A stretch of DNA of 64,000 nucleotides from Sphingobacterium chungjuense (GCF_011316935.1 NZ_WLYS01000002.1:620001-684000); one strand, 5' to 3'; shown: positions 29,366 through 38,455, counted from the stretch's first letter. Translations and numbers: made by a program. Notes: generated by a model not told the origin, from the letters alone.

Positions 29366-30169
29366 ATGATAAATTCGATGCATCCTTCTGAGGCAACCAT
29401 CGTAATTGCCGACGACCATCAAGACATCTTGGACTTTATTGCCGAAGATCTGGAAGATCATTATCGTGTGGTAAAAATGACGAACGGTCAAGAAGCTTTA
29501 GAATATATCAAGCTGTATCCTGTGGATCTTGTCGTGAGTGATGTGATGATGCCGGTGATGGATGGCTATGAGCTGTGCACGGCGATCAAAGATGATTTGC
29601 AATACAGCCACATCCCTTTTATCATGTTGACAGCAAAGAATAGTCTGCAATCGAAGATTGAAGGATTGGAATATGGCGCGGATGCTTATATAGAAAAACC
29701 TTTTTCGCCCAACTTTCTGCAAGCACAGATCACTAGTTTGTTGCGCAATCGAAAATCGCTGCGAGCACATTATGATGCTACACCGTCTGCGCCGATGGAT
29801 ACAGAGAAAGAAGAGACGAGCGATCAGATTTTTTTAAGAAAATTGAATGCACTAATTTTAGAAAACATGTCGGAGCAGAGTTTATGTGTGGATATGTTGG
29901 CAGAGAAAATGTGCATGAGTAGGCCAACTTTGTATCGTAAAATCAAAGCGCTTTCGGATTTATCGCCCAATGAATTAATCAACATCACCAGATTGAAAAA
30001 AGCAGCGCAGTTATTGACCAATCAGGAATACAAAGTGTATGAGATTGCGAATAAACTGGGTTTCAGTACACCTTCCCATTTCACTCGCAACTTTCAAAAA
30101 CAGTTTGGCATCAGCCCGAAGGAGTTTATTGGGAAAATGAGAAAATCGGCAACGCCAATTCAATCTTAA
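29366..30169 (+). CDS. response regulator with AraC-type DNA-binding domain
   Basis: A 267-residue two-domain regulator. The receiver domain has the acidic pair in VIADDHQD, the phospho-acceptor aspartate in VVSDVMMPVMDGYE, then MLTAKN and EKPFSP (Thr and Lys of the active site). The C-terminal 100 residues are an AraC helix-turn-helix ending VYEIANKLGFSTPSHFTRNF. This receiver-AraC layout resembles the C-terminal half of Bacteroidota hybrid two-component systems, here as a free protein. No kinase is adjacent; the histidine kinase at 36.7-37.9 kb is one possible partner, unproven. An ATG four codons downstream (29378) is also plausible. Confidence 0.9.
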   Translation: MINSMHPSEATIVIADDHQDILDFIAEDLEDHYRVVKMTNGQEALEYIKLYPVDLVVSDVMMPVMDGYELCTAIKDDLQYSHIPFIMLTAKNSLQSKIEGLEYGADAYIEKPFSPNFLQAQITSLLRNRKSLRAHYDATPSAPMDTEKEETSDQIFLRKLNALILENMSEQSLCVDMLAEKMCMSRPTLYRKIKALSDLSPNELINITRLKKAAQLLTNQEYKVYEIANKLGFSTPSHFTRNFQKQFGISPKEFIGKMRKSATPIQS

Positions 30170-30236
30170 TATCCATACATTTTTACCGCTTCGAAAATAG
30201 TACCTATCTTAGATCCAAGCTAAAAACAGTGAAAAG

Positions 30237-30605
30237 ATGAAGCGGCTGATCGCAAGTTTTCGATATGCAGGACAAGGTTTGCGCACCGTATTCCGAAGTG
30301 AAACTAATTTTCGAATACATTTGGCGGCGAGCCTAATGGTGATAATTCTTGGCTATATATTGAAGATAGCAACCTTGGAATGGGTGGCCATATCGCTAAG
30401 CATTGGGCTGGTGATAAGTATGGAATGCCTTAATTCTGCGGTTGAATACTTAGCAGACTTCGTTTCTCCAGAAAAAAATGAACAGATAAAAAAAGTGAAA
30501 GATGCAGCAGCGGCAGCTGTGCTGATTAGTGCGCTGGCTTCTATAGGAGTAGGATTATTAATCTTTGCACCCAAGATGTGGTCTATCGTAAAACTTTATC
30601 TTTAA
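30237..30605 (+). CDS. dgkA: diacylglycerol kinase / undecaprenol kinase family protein
   Basis: A 122-residue integral membrane protein with three hydrophobic segments. The motifs FRYAGQGLRTVFRSETNFRIH, SMECLNSAVEYLADF and KDAAAAAVLISA are the conserved DgkA segments; glutamates and the asparagine of the ECLNSAVE motif form the active site. These enzymes phosphorylate diacylglycerol or undecaprenol at the inner membrane, recycling lipid carriers. The Gram-positive-like sequence favours an undecaprenol or mixed role. Stands alone, 67 bp after the response-regulator gene. Confidence 0.9.
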   Translation: MKRLIASFRYAGQGLRTVFRSETNFRIHLAASLMVIILGYILKIATLEWVAISLSIGLVISMECLNSAVEYLADFVSPEKNEQIKKVKDAAAAAVLISALASIGVGLLIFAPKMWSIVKLYL

Positions 30606-30705
30606 AGATCACTCGTACAAATTCATCAACTGCACAAATTTCAAAGTCATTATACACCGTGTTTTTTGAATAGCCCCTGTTTGATTGCTAAAAAATAGCC
30701 TGCTA

Positions 30706-31209
30706 TTAGTTTGATTCCAGTGCATCACTATCTAGTAGTTTCCTTATTGTACTTTCTAACTTTTCTGGTTTGGTTATCGGTGAGAAGCGCTTAACTGGCT
30801 TTCCTTTTTTGTCCACCAGAAATTTGGTAAAGTTCCATTTGATGCGTGAGCCAAGGAAGCCCGAAAGCTCTTTTTTGAGGTATCGGAAAACAGGGTTTGT
30901 GTTTTCTCCATTGACATCTGATTTCTCAAGCAGTTGAAAGGTAACGCCATGATTGATCTGGCAAGCAGATTCCATGCTTGCATTGGTTTCTGGCTCCTGA
31001 TTAGCGAATTGATCGCTTGGAAAGCCTAGTACGACCAAACCTTGGGGACTGTATTTTTGATGCAATAATTCTAATCCTTCAAATTGCGGCGCTAGTCCGC
31101 ATTTTGTTGCCGTGTTTACGATCAAAACAACTTTTCCACGTAAGTCATCCATCGGCAACTTTTCACCGCTGGGCTTGTTGGCACTTAAATCATAAAATGT
31201 ATCCATCAT
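30706..31209 (-). CDS. glutathione peroxidase family thiol peroxidase
   Basis: A 167-residue thioredoxin-fold peroxidase. The peroxidatic Cys is in NTATKCGLAPQFEGL, with partner residues in FPSDQFANQEP (Gln) and KWNFTKFLVD (Trp, Asn). Such cysteine-type GPx proteins usually reduce hydroperoxides with thioredoxin rather than glutathione. No signal peptide, so cytosolic. The start may be either of the two adjacent ATGs. It is preceded on the same strand by the flavin-binding stress protein gene. Confidence 0.93.
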   Translation of the reverse strand: MMDTFYDLSANKPSGEKLPMDDLRGKVVLIVNTATKCGLAPQFEGLELLHQKYSPQGLVVLGFPSDQFANQEPETNASMESACQINHGVTFQLLEKSDVNGENTNPVFRYLKKELSGFLGSRIKWNFTKFLVDKKGKPVKRFSPITKPEKLESTIRKLLDSDALESN

Positions 31210-31224
31210 AGTCTCGTTTAAGTA

Positions 31225-31262
31225 AAAGAGTCAGATATCTGATATGGACGATCTGACTCTTT
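31225..31262 (-). terminator. intrinsic terminator of the stress-protein gene
   Basis: A 12-bp stem AAAGAGTCAGAT/ATCTGACTCTTT with a 14-base loop, followed by TTTTA on the minus strand, lies 33 bp after the gene at 31295 and separates it from the glutathione peroxidase gene. Confidence 0.7.
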
Positions 31263-31294
31263 CATTTTGTCATTACAAATATCGGTAATTTGTA

Positions 31295-31801
31295 CTAGAT
31301 GTTAAGATCACCTTGACGACCTACATCTTTCTTTGCACCAGTAATTGCACTAGCAGCCACTTTAAAGAATGTGACCAATTTATTGGATTTATTATCCCAA
31401 TAATGTGCCTCACTTGGTACTACGCGTAGTACACGTATACGTGGGTCTTCTTTTCCTTTTTCAAACCAACCTTCGATCATTTTATTCCAGTATTTATCAA
31501 TCCGTTCTTGATCTCTGGAGACCTCCGCATGTCCATTAATACTCAAGAAGCTGTAGTCGCTCACATCCGAATACAACAAACTAACCTGATCATTGGATTC
31601 CAGGTGCGTGTGTGTATCACTTTCGGACGAAAATAAAAACCAAATGTTTCCCGATTCATCTACTTCTTGTCTACTCATCGGCACTGCATGTACGTAGCTA
31701 CCATTTTCGGGATAAGTACCGAGCATTCCGATATCTATTTTGTCTACTAGTTCTTGTAGTTTATCTATAGCTTCTTGATTGTGAAGATTTTCTGTACTCA
31801 T
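31295..31801 (-). CDS. pyridoxamine 5'-phosphate oxidase-fold protein (general stress protein 26 type)
   Basis: A 168-residue protein when started at the ATG at 31801 (MSTENLHNQEAID); a start ten codons upstream exists but adds an unlikely hydrophobic stretch. The split-barrel FMN-binding fold is indicated by IGMLGTYPENGSYVHAVPMS, IWFLFSSESDTH and YSFLSINGHAEVS. The VPSEAHYWDNKS segment near the C-terminus is characteristic of the Bacillus GSP26-like group. It binds flavin or a related cofactor; the reaction is unknown. Cytosolic. Confidence 0.85.
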   Translation of the reverse strand: MSTENLHNQEAIDKLQELVDKIDIGMLGTYPENGSYVHAVPMSRQEVDESGNIWFLFSSESDTHTHLESNDQVSLLYSDVSDYSFLSINGHAEVSRDQERIDKYWNKMIEGWFEKGKEDPRIRVLRVVPSEAHYWDNKSNKLVTFFKVAASAITGAKKDVGRQGDLNI

Positions 31802-31920
31802 AGCAAATATGTTTGTTTGATAAGATAACATTCGAGATAAACAATTGTTGGAGTACAGTTGAAAAAATCAAAACTGGAAAATGGTTGTTTATTCTGTAGT
31901 AAACTGTAAACCTAGAAAAC

Positions 31921-32208
31921 ATGACACAAGAAGAAGCAATCCGCAAAGGCAAAACCTATTATCAGGAAAACGTGGCTGGCAATAGTATAGAAGAAGAGAA
32001 AGGATTTCACCTAGTGGAAGAAAATGAAGAATATTCGATATTCTTGGACAACAATACCGCAGATATATCTGATCCTGCTTTGCTCTCGATTAGCGATGCC
32101 GATGGACATGAAAAATTTATGGAGCGATATCAACAAATTGAGCAGAACAGCTCCTATTGCGAAACAATTGATTCAAGCACCTACCGAGTATGTGCCATTC
32201 CAAAATAA
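31921..32208 (+). CDS. small hypothetical acidic protein
   Basis: A 95-residue acidic, probably cytosolic protein (MTQEEAIRKGKTYYQENV at the start) with no signal peptide or membrane segment. I do not recognise a family. It is divergent from the stress-protein gene (120 bp between starts) and ends at a clear bidirectional terminator, which supports it being expressed. Confidence 0.6.
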   Translation: MTQEEAIRKGKTYYQENVAGNSIEEEKGFHLVEENEEYSIFLDNNTADISDPALLSISDADGHEKFMERYQQIEQNSSYCETIDSSTYRVCAIPK

Positions 32209-32216
32209 ATGACAGC

Positions 32217-32249
32217 AAAAAGGGCGCTCTATCCAGATGCGCCCTTTTT
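32217..32249. terminator. bidirectional intrinsic terminator
   Basis: An 11-bp perfect stem AAAAAGGGCGC/GCGCCCTTTTT with an 11-base loop. It has T-runs in both directions and serves the convergent genes ending at 32208 (+) and 32267 (-). Confidence 0.88.
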
Positions 32250-32266
32250 GCTGCTGTATAGAAGTA

Positions 32267-32746
32267 TTATTCTACTGGCAATTCCGCGTCTTTGATCTTT
32301 TTCAAGACATAATGTTCAGCAAGATTTGAAGTGATTTCCTTCTCGTCTTCATCTAATTGCTTTAGATTGTCATCACCAATTTTAAATTTCAAATTCACAT
32401 TCGTCCCTTTCAAGTGCGCGACTTTACCACCGTCATGCCACATGATCCGTCCGTTGTCATCCACTTTTTGATCGCGATCTTCGTAATCTTGCGTGATGCG
32501 AAAGGTGTCATTATTGTTGAGCACGACCGTCGTTTTGATACCCGGACAATCTGCGCAAGGCACTACGCCTTCGTACGTGCCAGGCCAATCTCCTACAGTT
32601 TCAGCAATTGGCGCGGATTCGTCTTCGTTCTCCGAAGCTGCTGTTGTCTCAGCAGTCTCTGCTGGGTCATCTGCTGATTCTGTCTTGGATTGCCCGCATC
32701 CTGTTAAGATGGCTATACCTAATAAGTAACTAAAGATGTATTTCAT
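32267..32746 (-). CDS. NlpE N-terminal domain lipoprotein
   Basis: A 159-residue lipoprotein: lipobox AILTGCGQ, then an acidic, Ala/Thr/Glu-rich linker to about residue 50. The NlpE N-terminal domain follows (WPGTYEGVVPCADCPGIKTT), with its CxxC pair. In E. coli NlpE senses surface or copper stress and lipoprotein-trafficking faults; in Bacteroidota such single-domain copies are common and their role is unclear. Anchored in the outer membrane, most probably facing the periplasm. Confidence 0.85.
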   Translation of the reverse strand: MKYIFSYLLGIAILTGCGQSKTESADDPAETAETTAASENEDESAPIAETVGDWPGTYEGVVPCADCPGIKTTVVLNNNDTFRITQDYEDRDQKVDDNGRIMWHDGGKVAHLKGTNVNLKFKIGDDNLKQLDEDEKEITSNLAEHYVLKKIKDAELPVE

Positions 32747-32870
32747 ATCCGTTCTTTTTTCTGCAATGTTTTACAAATTCCTTGCCATAAGATTATATAC
32801 AATGTATATATGACTTTCCCGCATCACCAAGAACCTGATCTAGACATAGTAATTATTAATAGGGAAGGTT

Positions 32871-33539
32871 TTACGAAATGACGACCTTGCCTTTCACCAA
32901 AAGTTTATCACAGACCTTGCTACTTAGCAATTCATTCTTTTTGTCGGTATAGGATACCGACATCGTCCCATCAAAATTTTCTACAGATTCAATATGTAGA
33001 ATTGTCCCTAGCGGCAATGATTTAGCATTGAGATAGTTGAGCAGATCTGTAGAAGAATCTCCAACAGCCATAAATTGCACCTGATCTCCCGCCTTATAGT
33101 CGCTAAGTTTTTGGTAATTCTCTATCGTGACATGGCCATGGTGATCAGGTATTGGTGAACCATGCGGATCTACATTTGGATAGCCTAATAATTCATCCAT
33201 TTTATCGAAAAAAGCAGGCGATTGAATATGCTCAATTTGTTCGGCAATTTCATGCACTTCTTCCCACCCCAACCCCATTATTTCTACCAAATACATCTCT
33301 GTTAACCGATGCTTACGAATAATTAGTGCAGCTTCTTTTTTGCCCTTCTCAGACAACTTTACGGGTCTATAGCTTTCGTGAATTACCAATTTTTTCTCAG
33401 AAAGTCGTTTCATCATGCTATTTGCGGTCGGCAATTTAACTTGTAAATGCTTACTGAGATCAGAAATATTTACTTCTCCCTTGCTATGAGAGAGGTGAAA
33501 CAAAGCTTTCAGGTAGTTTTCTTCTGTTCCAGACATCAT
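32871..33539 (-). CDS. DtxR/MntR family metal-dependent transcriptional regulator
   Basis: A 222-residue regulator when begun at the first of two adjacent ATGs (33539). An ATG at 33626 would add 29 residues that the family lacks. The winged-helix start TEENYLKALFHLSHSKGEVNI and VKLPTANSMMKRLSEKKLV are typical. EEVHEIAEQIEHIQSPAF supplies metal-binding histidines and glutamates. The C-terminal 75 residues are a FeoA/SH3-like domain. It would repress metal-uptake genes when Mn2+ or Fe2+ is plentiful. It is divergent from the cytochrome-Rieske-porin operon and likely controls it. Confidence 0.9.
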   Translation of the reverse strand: MMSGTEENYLKALFHLSHSKGEVNISDLSKHLQVKLPTANSMMKRLSEKKLVIHESYRPVKLSEKGKKEAALIIRKHRLTEMYLVEIMGLGWEEVHEIAEQIEHIQSPAFFDKMDELLGYPNVDPHGSPIPDHHGHVTIENYQKLSDYKAGDQVQFMAVGDSSTDLLNYLNAKSLPLGTILHIESVENFDGTMSVSYTDKKNELLSSKVCDKLLVKGKVVIS

Positions 33540-33566
33540 AGGTTGAATGTACGCAATATTAGCATC

Positions 33567-33600
33567 ATCTAACATATTAAAAAATAAATATTTGTTAGAT
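33567..33600. promoter_or_regulatory. inverted repeat upstream of the DtxR-type gene
   Basis: ATCTAACA (33567-33574) and TGTTAGAT (33593-33600) form 8-bp inverted arms, 18 bases apart. It lies 28 bp upstream of the chosen start and could be an operator for autoregulation. No experimental consensus is known to me for this organism. Confidence 0.3.
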
Positions 33601-33634
33601 TGATATAACTTTTTATCTTTACACATCTAATAAT

Positions 33635-33657
33635 ACTATTTACTACTTGGTAATAGT
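33635..33657. promoter_or_regulatory. imperfect palindrome in the divergent promoter region
   Basis: The 23-bp imperfect dyad has arms ACTATT and AATAGT and an inner TAC/GTA-like part. It sits between the divergent DtxR-type and diheme cytochrome genes and has the size expected of a DtxR-family operator. It does not match the classical DtxR or MntR boxes. Confidence 0.3.
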
Positions 33658-33744
33658 TTTAGATTGTTGAATTGTCAGAGCGACCACCTCCATTCGCTAG
33701 CAGACCGAGAAGAAAAACGCCCTTTTTTAAGATTTATAATTAGA

Positions 33745-34944
33745 ATGATGAAAAAATCACACATCGTTATTGGAGTTATTGTAGCTCTAATTATCGGGGT
33801 TCAGTCTTGTGAGAGGTTCGAACCTAAATTACCGCCAGAAGACAGTCTATTAGACGGCCCAATAGATGGACTCAATTTTGCAGAAATGCGGCGTTTTCTG
33901 GATGGAGATCAGACTTTTGAGGAAGTATTCACCATCGAGAAAGGTCTTGGACCTTTGTTCGTAGCCAACAGCTGCGTGAGTTGCCATGCTGGAGATGGTA
34001 AGGGAAATCCCTTTAGTACGGTTACCCGATTCGGTCAGATCGATGCCACTGGCAATCAGTTTTTACATGTAGGTGGACCGCAATTGCAAAACAGAGCAAT
34101 CCCTGGATATCAGCCAGAAGTTTTACCTGCTGGGGCAACGTATACACGTCTCACTCCGCCCGCTGTAACAGGAATGGGATTGCTAGAATTTGTACCGGAT
34201 GCCGTGTTGCTCTCCCTGGCTGATCCCGAAGATTTAGATGGTGACGGCATCTCCGGTCGCGTGAATTGGGTAAACATTCCCGCTTTCATTAGACCTCGCA
34301 TTGAAAGCATTTCCAAAGAAGGAAAATACATCGGGCGATTTGGTAAAAAGGCAAGTGTATATGATTTGCTTCAACAGACTGTCAGTGCATTTTCTGAAGA
34401 CATGGGAATTTCTACCTTTTACAATCCTATTGACCTTTTTTCAGGTATGCCAATTGATCCAGAAATTGCTACGCAGAAAGTAAATAACGTCAGCTTTTAT
34501 CTGCAAACCTTAAAAGCTCCTGTTCCGCGTAATCAAAATGATCCAGAAGTCTTGCGAGGCAAAGCCTTATTTACGCAGATTTCATGTTCAAGCTGTCATA
34601 CACCGCAACTAAAGACTGGGAATGCATCGATTGACGCATTGGCGTTTCAAGAACTCTATCCTTATACTGACTTGCTTCTGCACGATATGGGACCAGAACT
34701 CGACGATGGCTATACCGAAGGATCAGCAGAAACGGCAGAATGGCGAACTCCTCCACTTTGGGGATTGGGACTTGCGCCAGATTCTCAAGGCGGGCGCTAT
34801 TTCTTGATGCACGATGGCAGAGCCAACAGTATCGAACAAGCGATAGAACTTCATGGTGGCGAAGCCTCTCGGGTTCGCCAAAATTATAGGAGTCTTTCAC
34901 CCGGTGAAAAGGAATCATTGATCAAATTCTTAAAATCACTTTAA
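33745..34944 (+). CDS. diheme cytochrome c-type oxidoreductase (DHOR/DUF1111), lipoprotein
   Basis: A 399-residue protein started at the ATG at 33745. An upstream TTG would add 27 residues before the lipoprotein signal ALIIGVQSC. Two c-type haem motifs are CVSCHAGDGKGNPF near the N-terminus and CSSCHTPQL in the C-terminal third. TRLTPPAVTGMGLLEFV, DEDGDGISGR-like DLDGDGISGRVNW and EWRTPPLWGLGL are the family hallmarks. It is a periplasmic electron carrier or peroxidase-like protein, often found near iron-acquisition genes in Bacteroidota. First gene of an operon with the Rieske protein and porin. Confidence 0.88.
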   Translation: MMKKSHIVIGVIVALIIGVQSCERFEPKLPPEDSLLDGPIDGLNFAEMRRFLDGDQTFEEVFTIEKGLGPLFVANSCVSCHAGDGKGNPFSTVTRFGQIDATGNQFLHVGGPQLQNRAIPGYQPEVLPAGATYTRLTPPAVTGMGLLEFVPDAVLLSLADPEDLDGDGISGRVNWVNIPAFIRPRIESISKEGKYIGRFGKKASVYDLLQQTVSAFSEDMGISTFYNPIDLFSGMPIDPEIATQKVNNVSFYLQTLKAPVPRNQNDPEVLRGKALFTQISCSSCHTPQLKTGNASIDALAFQELYPYTDLLLHDMGPELDDGYTEGSAETAEWRTPPLWGLGLAPDSQGGRYFLMHDGRANSIEQAIELHGGEASRVRQNYRSLSPGEKESLIKFLKSL

Positions 34945-34945
34945 G

Positions 34946-35392
34946 ATGCATAGAAAGCAATTTATCAAGCACTGCGGTTTTGTCTGTGCTGGTGCAACAA
35001 TAGGAATGTCATTGTTAAGTGGTTGTGCCTCGAGCAAAACAGTGACTGGCAAGATTGTAGATTCAGATCTTATCATATCGACCGAAAACTTTTTGGCGGA
35101 AAAATCAGCACAATCTACTTATCGCAAATACATTGTGGTAGCGCACGATCAGCTACGATACCCTATTTATGTATACCGATTTTCGGACAATGAGTACTAC
35201 GCTGTACTGATGCAATGCACCCATCAAGGCGCCGAGCTTCAAGCCTTTGGAGATCGGCTCCAATGCCCGGCGCACGATAGCGAGTTTAACTTCAAGGGCG
35301 AAGTGCTCAATGGCCCTGCCAACGAAAGCTTAAGAGCATTCCCGATCGTTATTGATAACAATCTCCTTAAAATATCGCTAAAACATGTCTAA
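34946..35392 (+). CDS. Rieske [2Fe-2S] protein, probable lipoprotein
   Basis: A 148-residue protein with the export signal GATIGMSLLSGCASS, which has a lipobox. The 2Fe-2S ligands are Cys-Thr-His (MQCTHQGAELQAF) and Cys-Pro-Ala-His (LQCPAHDSEFNF). The GPANESLRAFPIVID C-terminus is typical. It should be a membrane-anchored periplasmic electron-transfer protein. The start is one base after the cytochrome stop and the stop overlaps the porin start by 8 bp, so the three proteins are made together. Its electrons may pass to or from the diheme protein. Confidence 0.9.
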   Translation: MHRKQFIKHCGFVCAGATIGMSLLSGCASSKTVTGKIVDSDLIISTENFLAEKSAQSTYRKYIVVAHDQLRYPIYVYRFSDNEYYAVLMQCTHQGAELQAFGDRLQCPAHDSEFNFKGEVLNGPANESLRAFPIVIDNNLLKISLKHV

Positions 35393-36620
35393 AATATCTT
35401 TTATAATACTCCTTCTTGGGCTGTACGCACCATCGTTATTACAGGCTCAAATAGATTCTTCTTTGTTCAAAAGAGTAGAAAACAAAGATTCACTCAAAAA
35501 CACCATGAACATGGATGCTGTATACAACAGGCCGATGTTATTTGCTGGAAGATTGCCAGTTTCCATCGGTGGCTATATGGAGGCCAACTGGCAGCACATT
35601 GGCGTAGATGGTGTAAGTGAAGGGCATCAGTTCCAATTTCGAAGATTTACTATTTTCATGGCATCCACCATCAGCAAACGTATTAAATTTATGAGTGAAC
35701 TGGAGTTTGAAGATGGTACCCGAGAGATCAGTATTGAATTTGCGGCATTAGATATGGAATTTGATCCTTTACTCAACTTACGCGGTGGTATTATTTTGAA
35801 TCCGATCGGCTCATTTAACCAAAATCATGACGGGCCGAAATGGGAGTTTACAGATCGTCCAATCTCAGCGACTCAAATGCTGCCCGCCACATGGAGCAAT
35901 GCGGGCTTTGGTTTGTATGGCAAGCGGTATAGCAATGATTGGATGTTTGGTTACGAAGCGTATATTTCAGGAGGTTTTGATAACACCATTATCAATAATG
36001 AACAGGGAAAAACCTACTTACCAGCAACCAAATCTAATGCCGACCGCTTCGAAGAAAGCCTGACCGGCCATCCACTCTACTCTGGAAAACTCGCCGTACG
36101 CAATAATAAAATTGGCGAACTTGGGGTGTCTTATATGGGTGGTGTATACAATCGATACATGGATGAAGGCGAGCAGATTGATGACAAAAGGACATTACAC
36201 GTTTTCGCCGTAGATTTCAACACCACTCTCCCACGGCTCAATACATTTATTACGGGGGAATGGGCTTGGATAAATGTGCAAGTACCCGAAAACTATATCC
36301 AGACGTATGGAAACAGGCAGTACGGTGGATTTGTGGATATCGTACAACCGATATGGCGACGCAGTATCTTAGGCTGGGACAATGCTTCGGTTAACCTTGC
36401 CTGCCGATTAGAATATGTCGACTGGAATGTCGGAAGAGTACAAGAAACTGGTGACAACATTGGTGAAGATTTGTGGAGCGTGATCGGAGGTTTAAGTTTT
36501 AGACCGAATTCACTTACAATATTAAGGCTGAACTATCGGCATCAGCGTAGTCGGGATTTTTTGGCCAATCCTCCTGTGATGCTAGGTGGTTTTAGTTTCG
36601 GTATTTCGACCTATTTTTAA
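35385..36620 (+). CDS. outer-membrane porin (OprO/P-like beta barrel)
   Basis: A 411-residue protein with signal peptide (ILLLGLYAPSLLQAQ) and a sequence of alternating polar/hydrophobic strands ending in a C-terminal aromatic residue (FSFGISTYF), typical of barrels. GYMEANWQH, FRRFTIFMASTISKRIKF and LRGGIILNPIGSFNQ resemble phosphate-selective porin O/P family members. Start overlaps the Rieske gene by 8 bp. The solute is unknown. Linked to a metal regulator and redox proteins, it may import a metal complex or an electron-transfer substrate; this is inference. Confidence 0.78.
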   Translation: MSKISFIILLLGLYAPSLLQAQIDSSLFKRVENKDSLKNTMNMDAVYNRPMLFAGRLPVSIGGYMEANWQHIGVDGVSEGHQFQFRRFTIFMASTISKRIKFMSELEFEDGTREISIEFAALDMEFDPLLNLRGGIILNPIGSFNQNHDGPKWEFTDRPISATQMLPATWSNAGFGLYGKRYSNDWMFGYEAYISGGFDNTIINNEQGKTYLPATKSNADRFEESLTGHPLYSGKLAVRNNKIGELGVSYMGGVYNRYMDEGEQIDDKRTLHVFAVDFNTTLPRLNTFITGEWAWINVQVPENYIQTYGNRQYGGFVDIVQPIWRRSILGWDNASVNLACRLEYVDWNVGRVQETGDNIGEDLWSVIGGLSFRPNSLTILRLNYRHQRSRDFLANPPVMLGGFSFGISTYF

Positions 36621-36665
36621 TTTAATTTTTTAAGTGGTGAGGATCAACTATGGCAATATATCGCC

Positions 36666-37949
36666 TTAGTTGGCCAGCGGCATTGGAAAACCGACCGTAA
36701 ACCGGCTTCCGCTTCCAGGAACGCTATCCACTTGCACAATACCGTCATTGTGTTTAATCAACTCACTACATAGTAATAAACCAAGACCAGCTCCCGGTTC
36801 GTTGCGAGTACCTACAGAGCGCTGCTGAATCGTATGGAAGAGATACGCTGCCTGATCTTTTTCCATACCGACTCCGTTATCTTGCACATGTATAAATCCG
36901 TACCCCAAATCTCTGGATACAGAGATCTTGATAACACCATTAGCATGACTAAATTTCACCGCATTACTGACTACATTCCTTAGAATAATAGTCAAATGAT
37001 CTGGATCAACATACAGTGGAAAATACCGATCGACATCTACAATGAGTTTTATTTGCTTGATGTCACAGGATGATTGAAAAACAACCATCAAATGATCCAC
37101 GATATCGGCAACTTGTGTCGTAGCGTTCACCTTCACCTGTCCGCGCATACTACGACTACTCCAGCTCAAAATGTCGTCGAGTACTTCCTTCTGCTTTGCA
37201 ATCTGCCTTTGTAATTGTATGATATATTCTTCGGATACCGCACCGTCTATCACCTGCTGATGTAATAGATGCACCATTCCCTCTAGCGTAGAAAGTGGAC
37301 TGCGTATATCGTGTGCAACAATAGAAAATATACGTTCCTTGTCCTGATTAAGCACTTGCAACTTCTGCCGTTGATCTTCGATCAACATCATATTGTTGTA
37401 GATGATATTTTTGAAGAAATGAACGGCCACTACGATAAAAAAAAGAGATCCGATGGTATTGATTAGGATTCTACTTTGAGGTACATGATCTGCATTTAAC
37501 AGATCTACCGGAAAGAGCTTGACGGAAACAATTCCAGCGATTACCAATAGCCCCATTGACCATTGAATGACGCGATTGTCATACAATAACATACATACAA
37601 TCATGATGCAGAGCAAAAAATTCTCACCGCCATTGCCATAGAATAGTGCTCCAAAGTAGAAAAAGAAAAAATTAACGCCCAAAAGGATGATTTTAGCCAA
37701 TTCGAGCCGTTTGTAGTATTGTAAAAATAAAACAGAAAGGCAAGAAATTCCGTTCGACGCATTGATCATCGCCAAGAAATAGCGGCCTTCAAAAAAATTG
37801 ACCACCGAAAATAAGAACATGGCCGGTATGCATATCATGGTAATCAGATTGACCATGTGCACCCGCTTAATTTCCATATAAGTCATTTGCGGACTCACAC
37901 CTAGATAGGATAGCATCCGCCAAAGGCGAGAAAATACCGTCTTATTCAT
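36666..37949 (-). CDS. membrane sensor histidine kinase
   Basis: A 427-residue kinase. Residues about 35-190 contain five or six membrane helices without a large extracytoplasmic loop, so it may sense a membrane state or a small molecule. A short linker is followed by the HisKA phospho-acceptor IFSIVAHDIRSPLSTLEG. The ATPase domain has NVVSNAVKFSH (N box), VQDNGVGM and GAGLGLLLCSELI (G boxes). No response regulator is adjacent. It is convergent with the porin operon. Confidence 0.93.
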   Translation of the reverse strand: MNKTVFSRLWRMLSYLGVSPQMTYMEIKRVHMVNLITMICIPAMFLFSVVNFFEGRYFLAMINASNGISCLSVLFLQYYKRLELAKIILLGVNFFFFYFGALFYGNGGENFLLCIMIVCMLLYDNRVIQWSMGLLVIAGIVSVKLFPVDLLNADHVPQSRILINTIGSLFFIVVAVHFFKNIIYNNMMLIEDQRQKLQVLNQDKERIFSIVAHDIRSPLSTLEGMVHLLHQQVIDGAVSEEYIIQLQRQIAKQKEVLDDILSWSSRSMRGQVKVNATTQVADIVDHLMVVFQSSCDIKQIKLIVDVDRYFPLYVDPDHLTIILRNVVSNAVKFSHANGVIKISVSRDLGYGFIHVQDNGVGMEKDQAAYLFHTIQQRSVGTRNEPGAGLGLLLCSELIKHNDGIVQVDSVPGSGSRFTVGFPMPLAN

Positions 37950-38117
37950 AATTTAACCGTGCAAAAATAGATAATATTATGAAACATGACGCAAGTAATA
38001 TTGGCTTCTTAAAAAACTGATATTTAGTTTACATTCCTTATAAATAGCCATTGATGCCCTTCAGTTTGAGAAAACATATTGGCATGACAACCGTTGTATA
38101 ACTTAAACGCAGATACC

Positions 38118-38423
38118 ATGAAAAAACAGATCAAAATCGACGTCGCTTCATTCTACCAGTCCGACTTTAAAGAGCTCGCTTGGCATATTGAAGGCGGAAG
38201 CGAATCCGGCACCTCCACACTCGAAGGGCAACACACATCAGAAAAAGCCATTAGTCAAGTGGTACAAAAACATTTGCAACAGATAGGTAAATCACTGCCA
38301 GCATCGGATAATTTGAGTGATTACGAAATGTCTTTGTCTTTCAGCGAAGACCTAAAGGAGCAGCAAAAGGAGGATTTCACGGCAGCATTTAATGATTCGA
38401 ATACGAGAGATGAGTCGTATTAG
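38118..38423 (+). CDS. small hypothetical protein
   Basis: A 101-residue protein started at ATG 38118 (MKKQIKIDVASFYQ); eight upstream in-frame codons are unlikely to be translated. It is charged and Ser/Glu-rich, with no signal peptide. I do not recognise a family. It is followed by a terminator shared with the convergent SusD gene. Confidence 0.6.
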   Translation: MKKQIKIDVASFYQSDFKELAWHIEGGSESGTSTLEGQHTSEKAISQVVQKHLQQIGKSLPASDNLSDYEMSLSFSEDLKEQQKEDFTAAFNDSNTRDESY

Positions 38424-38455
38424 TTGCTAAGCAATTGTCCCTTATTATAAAAAAT

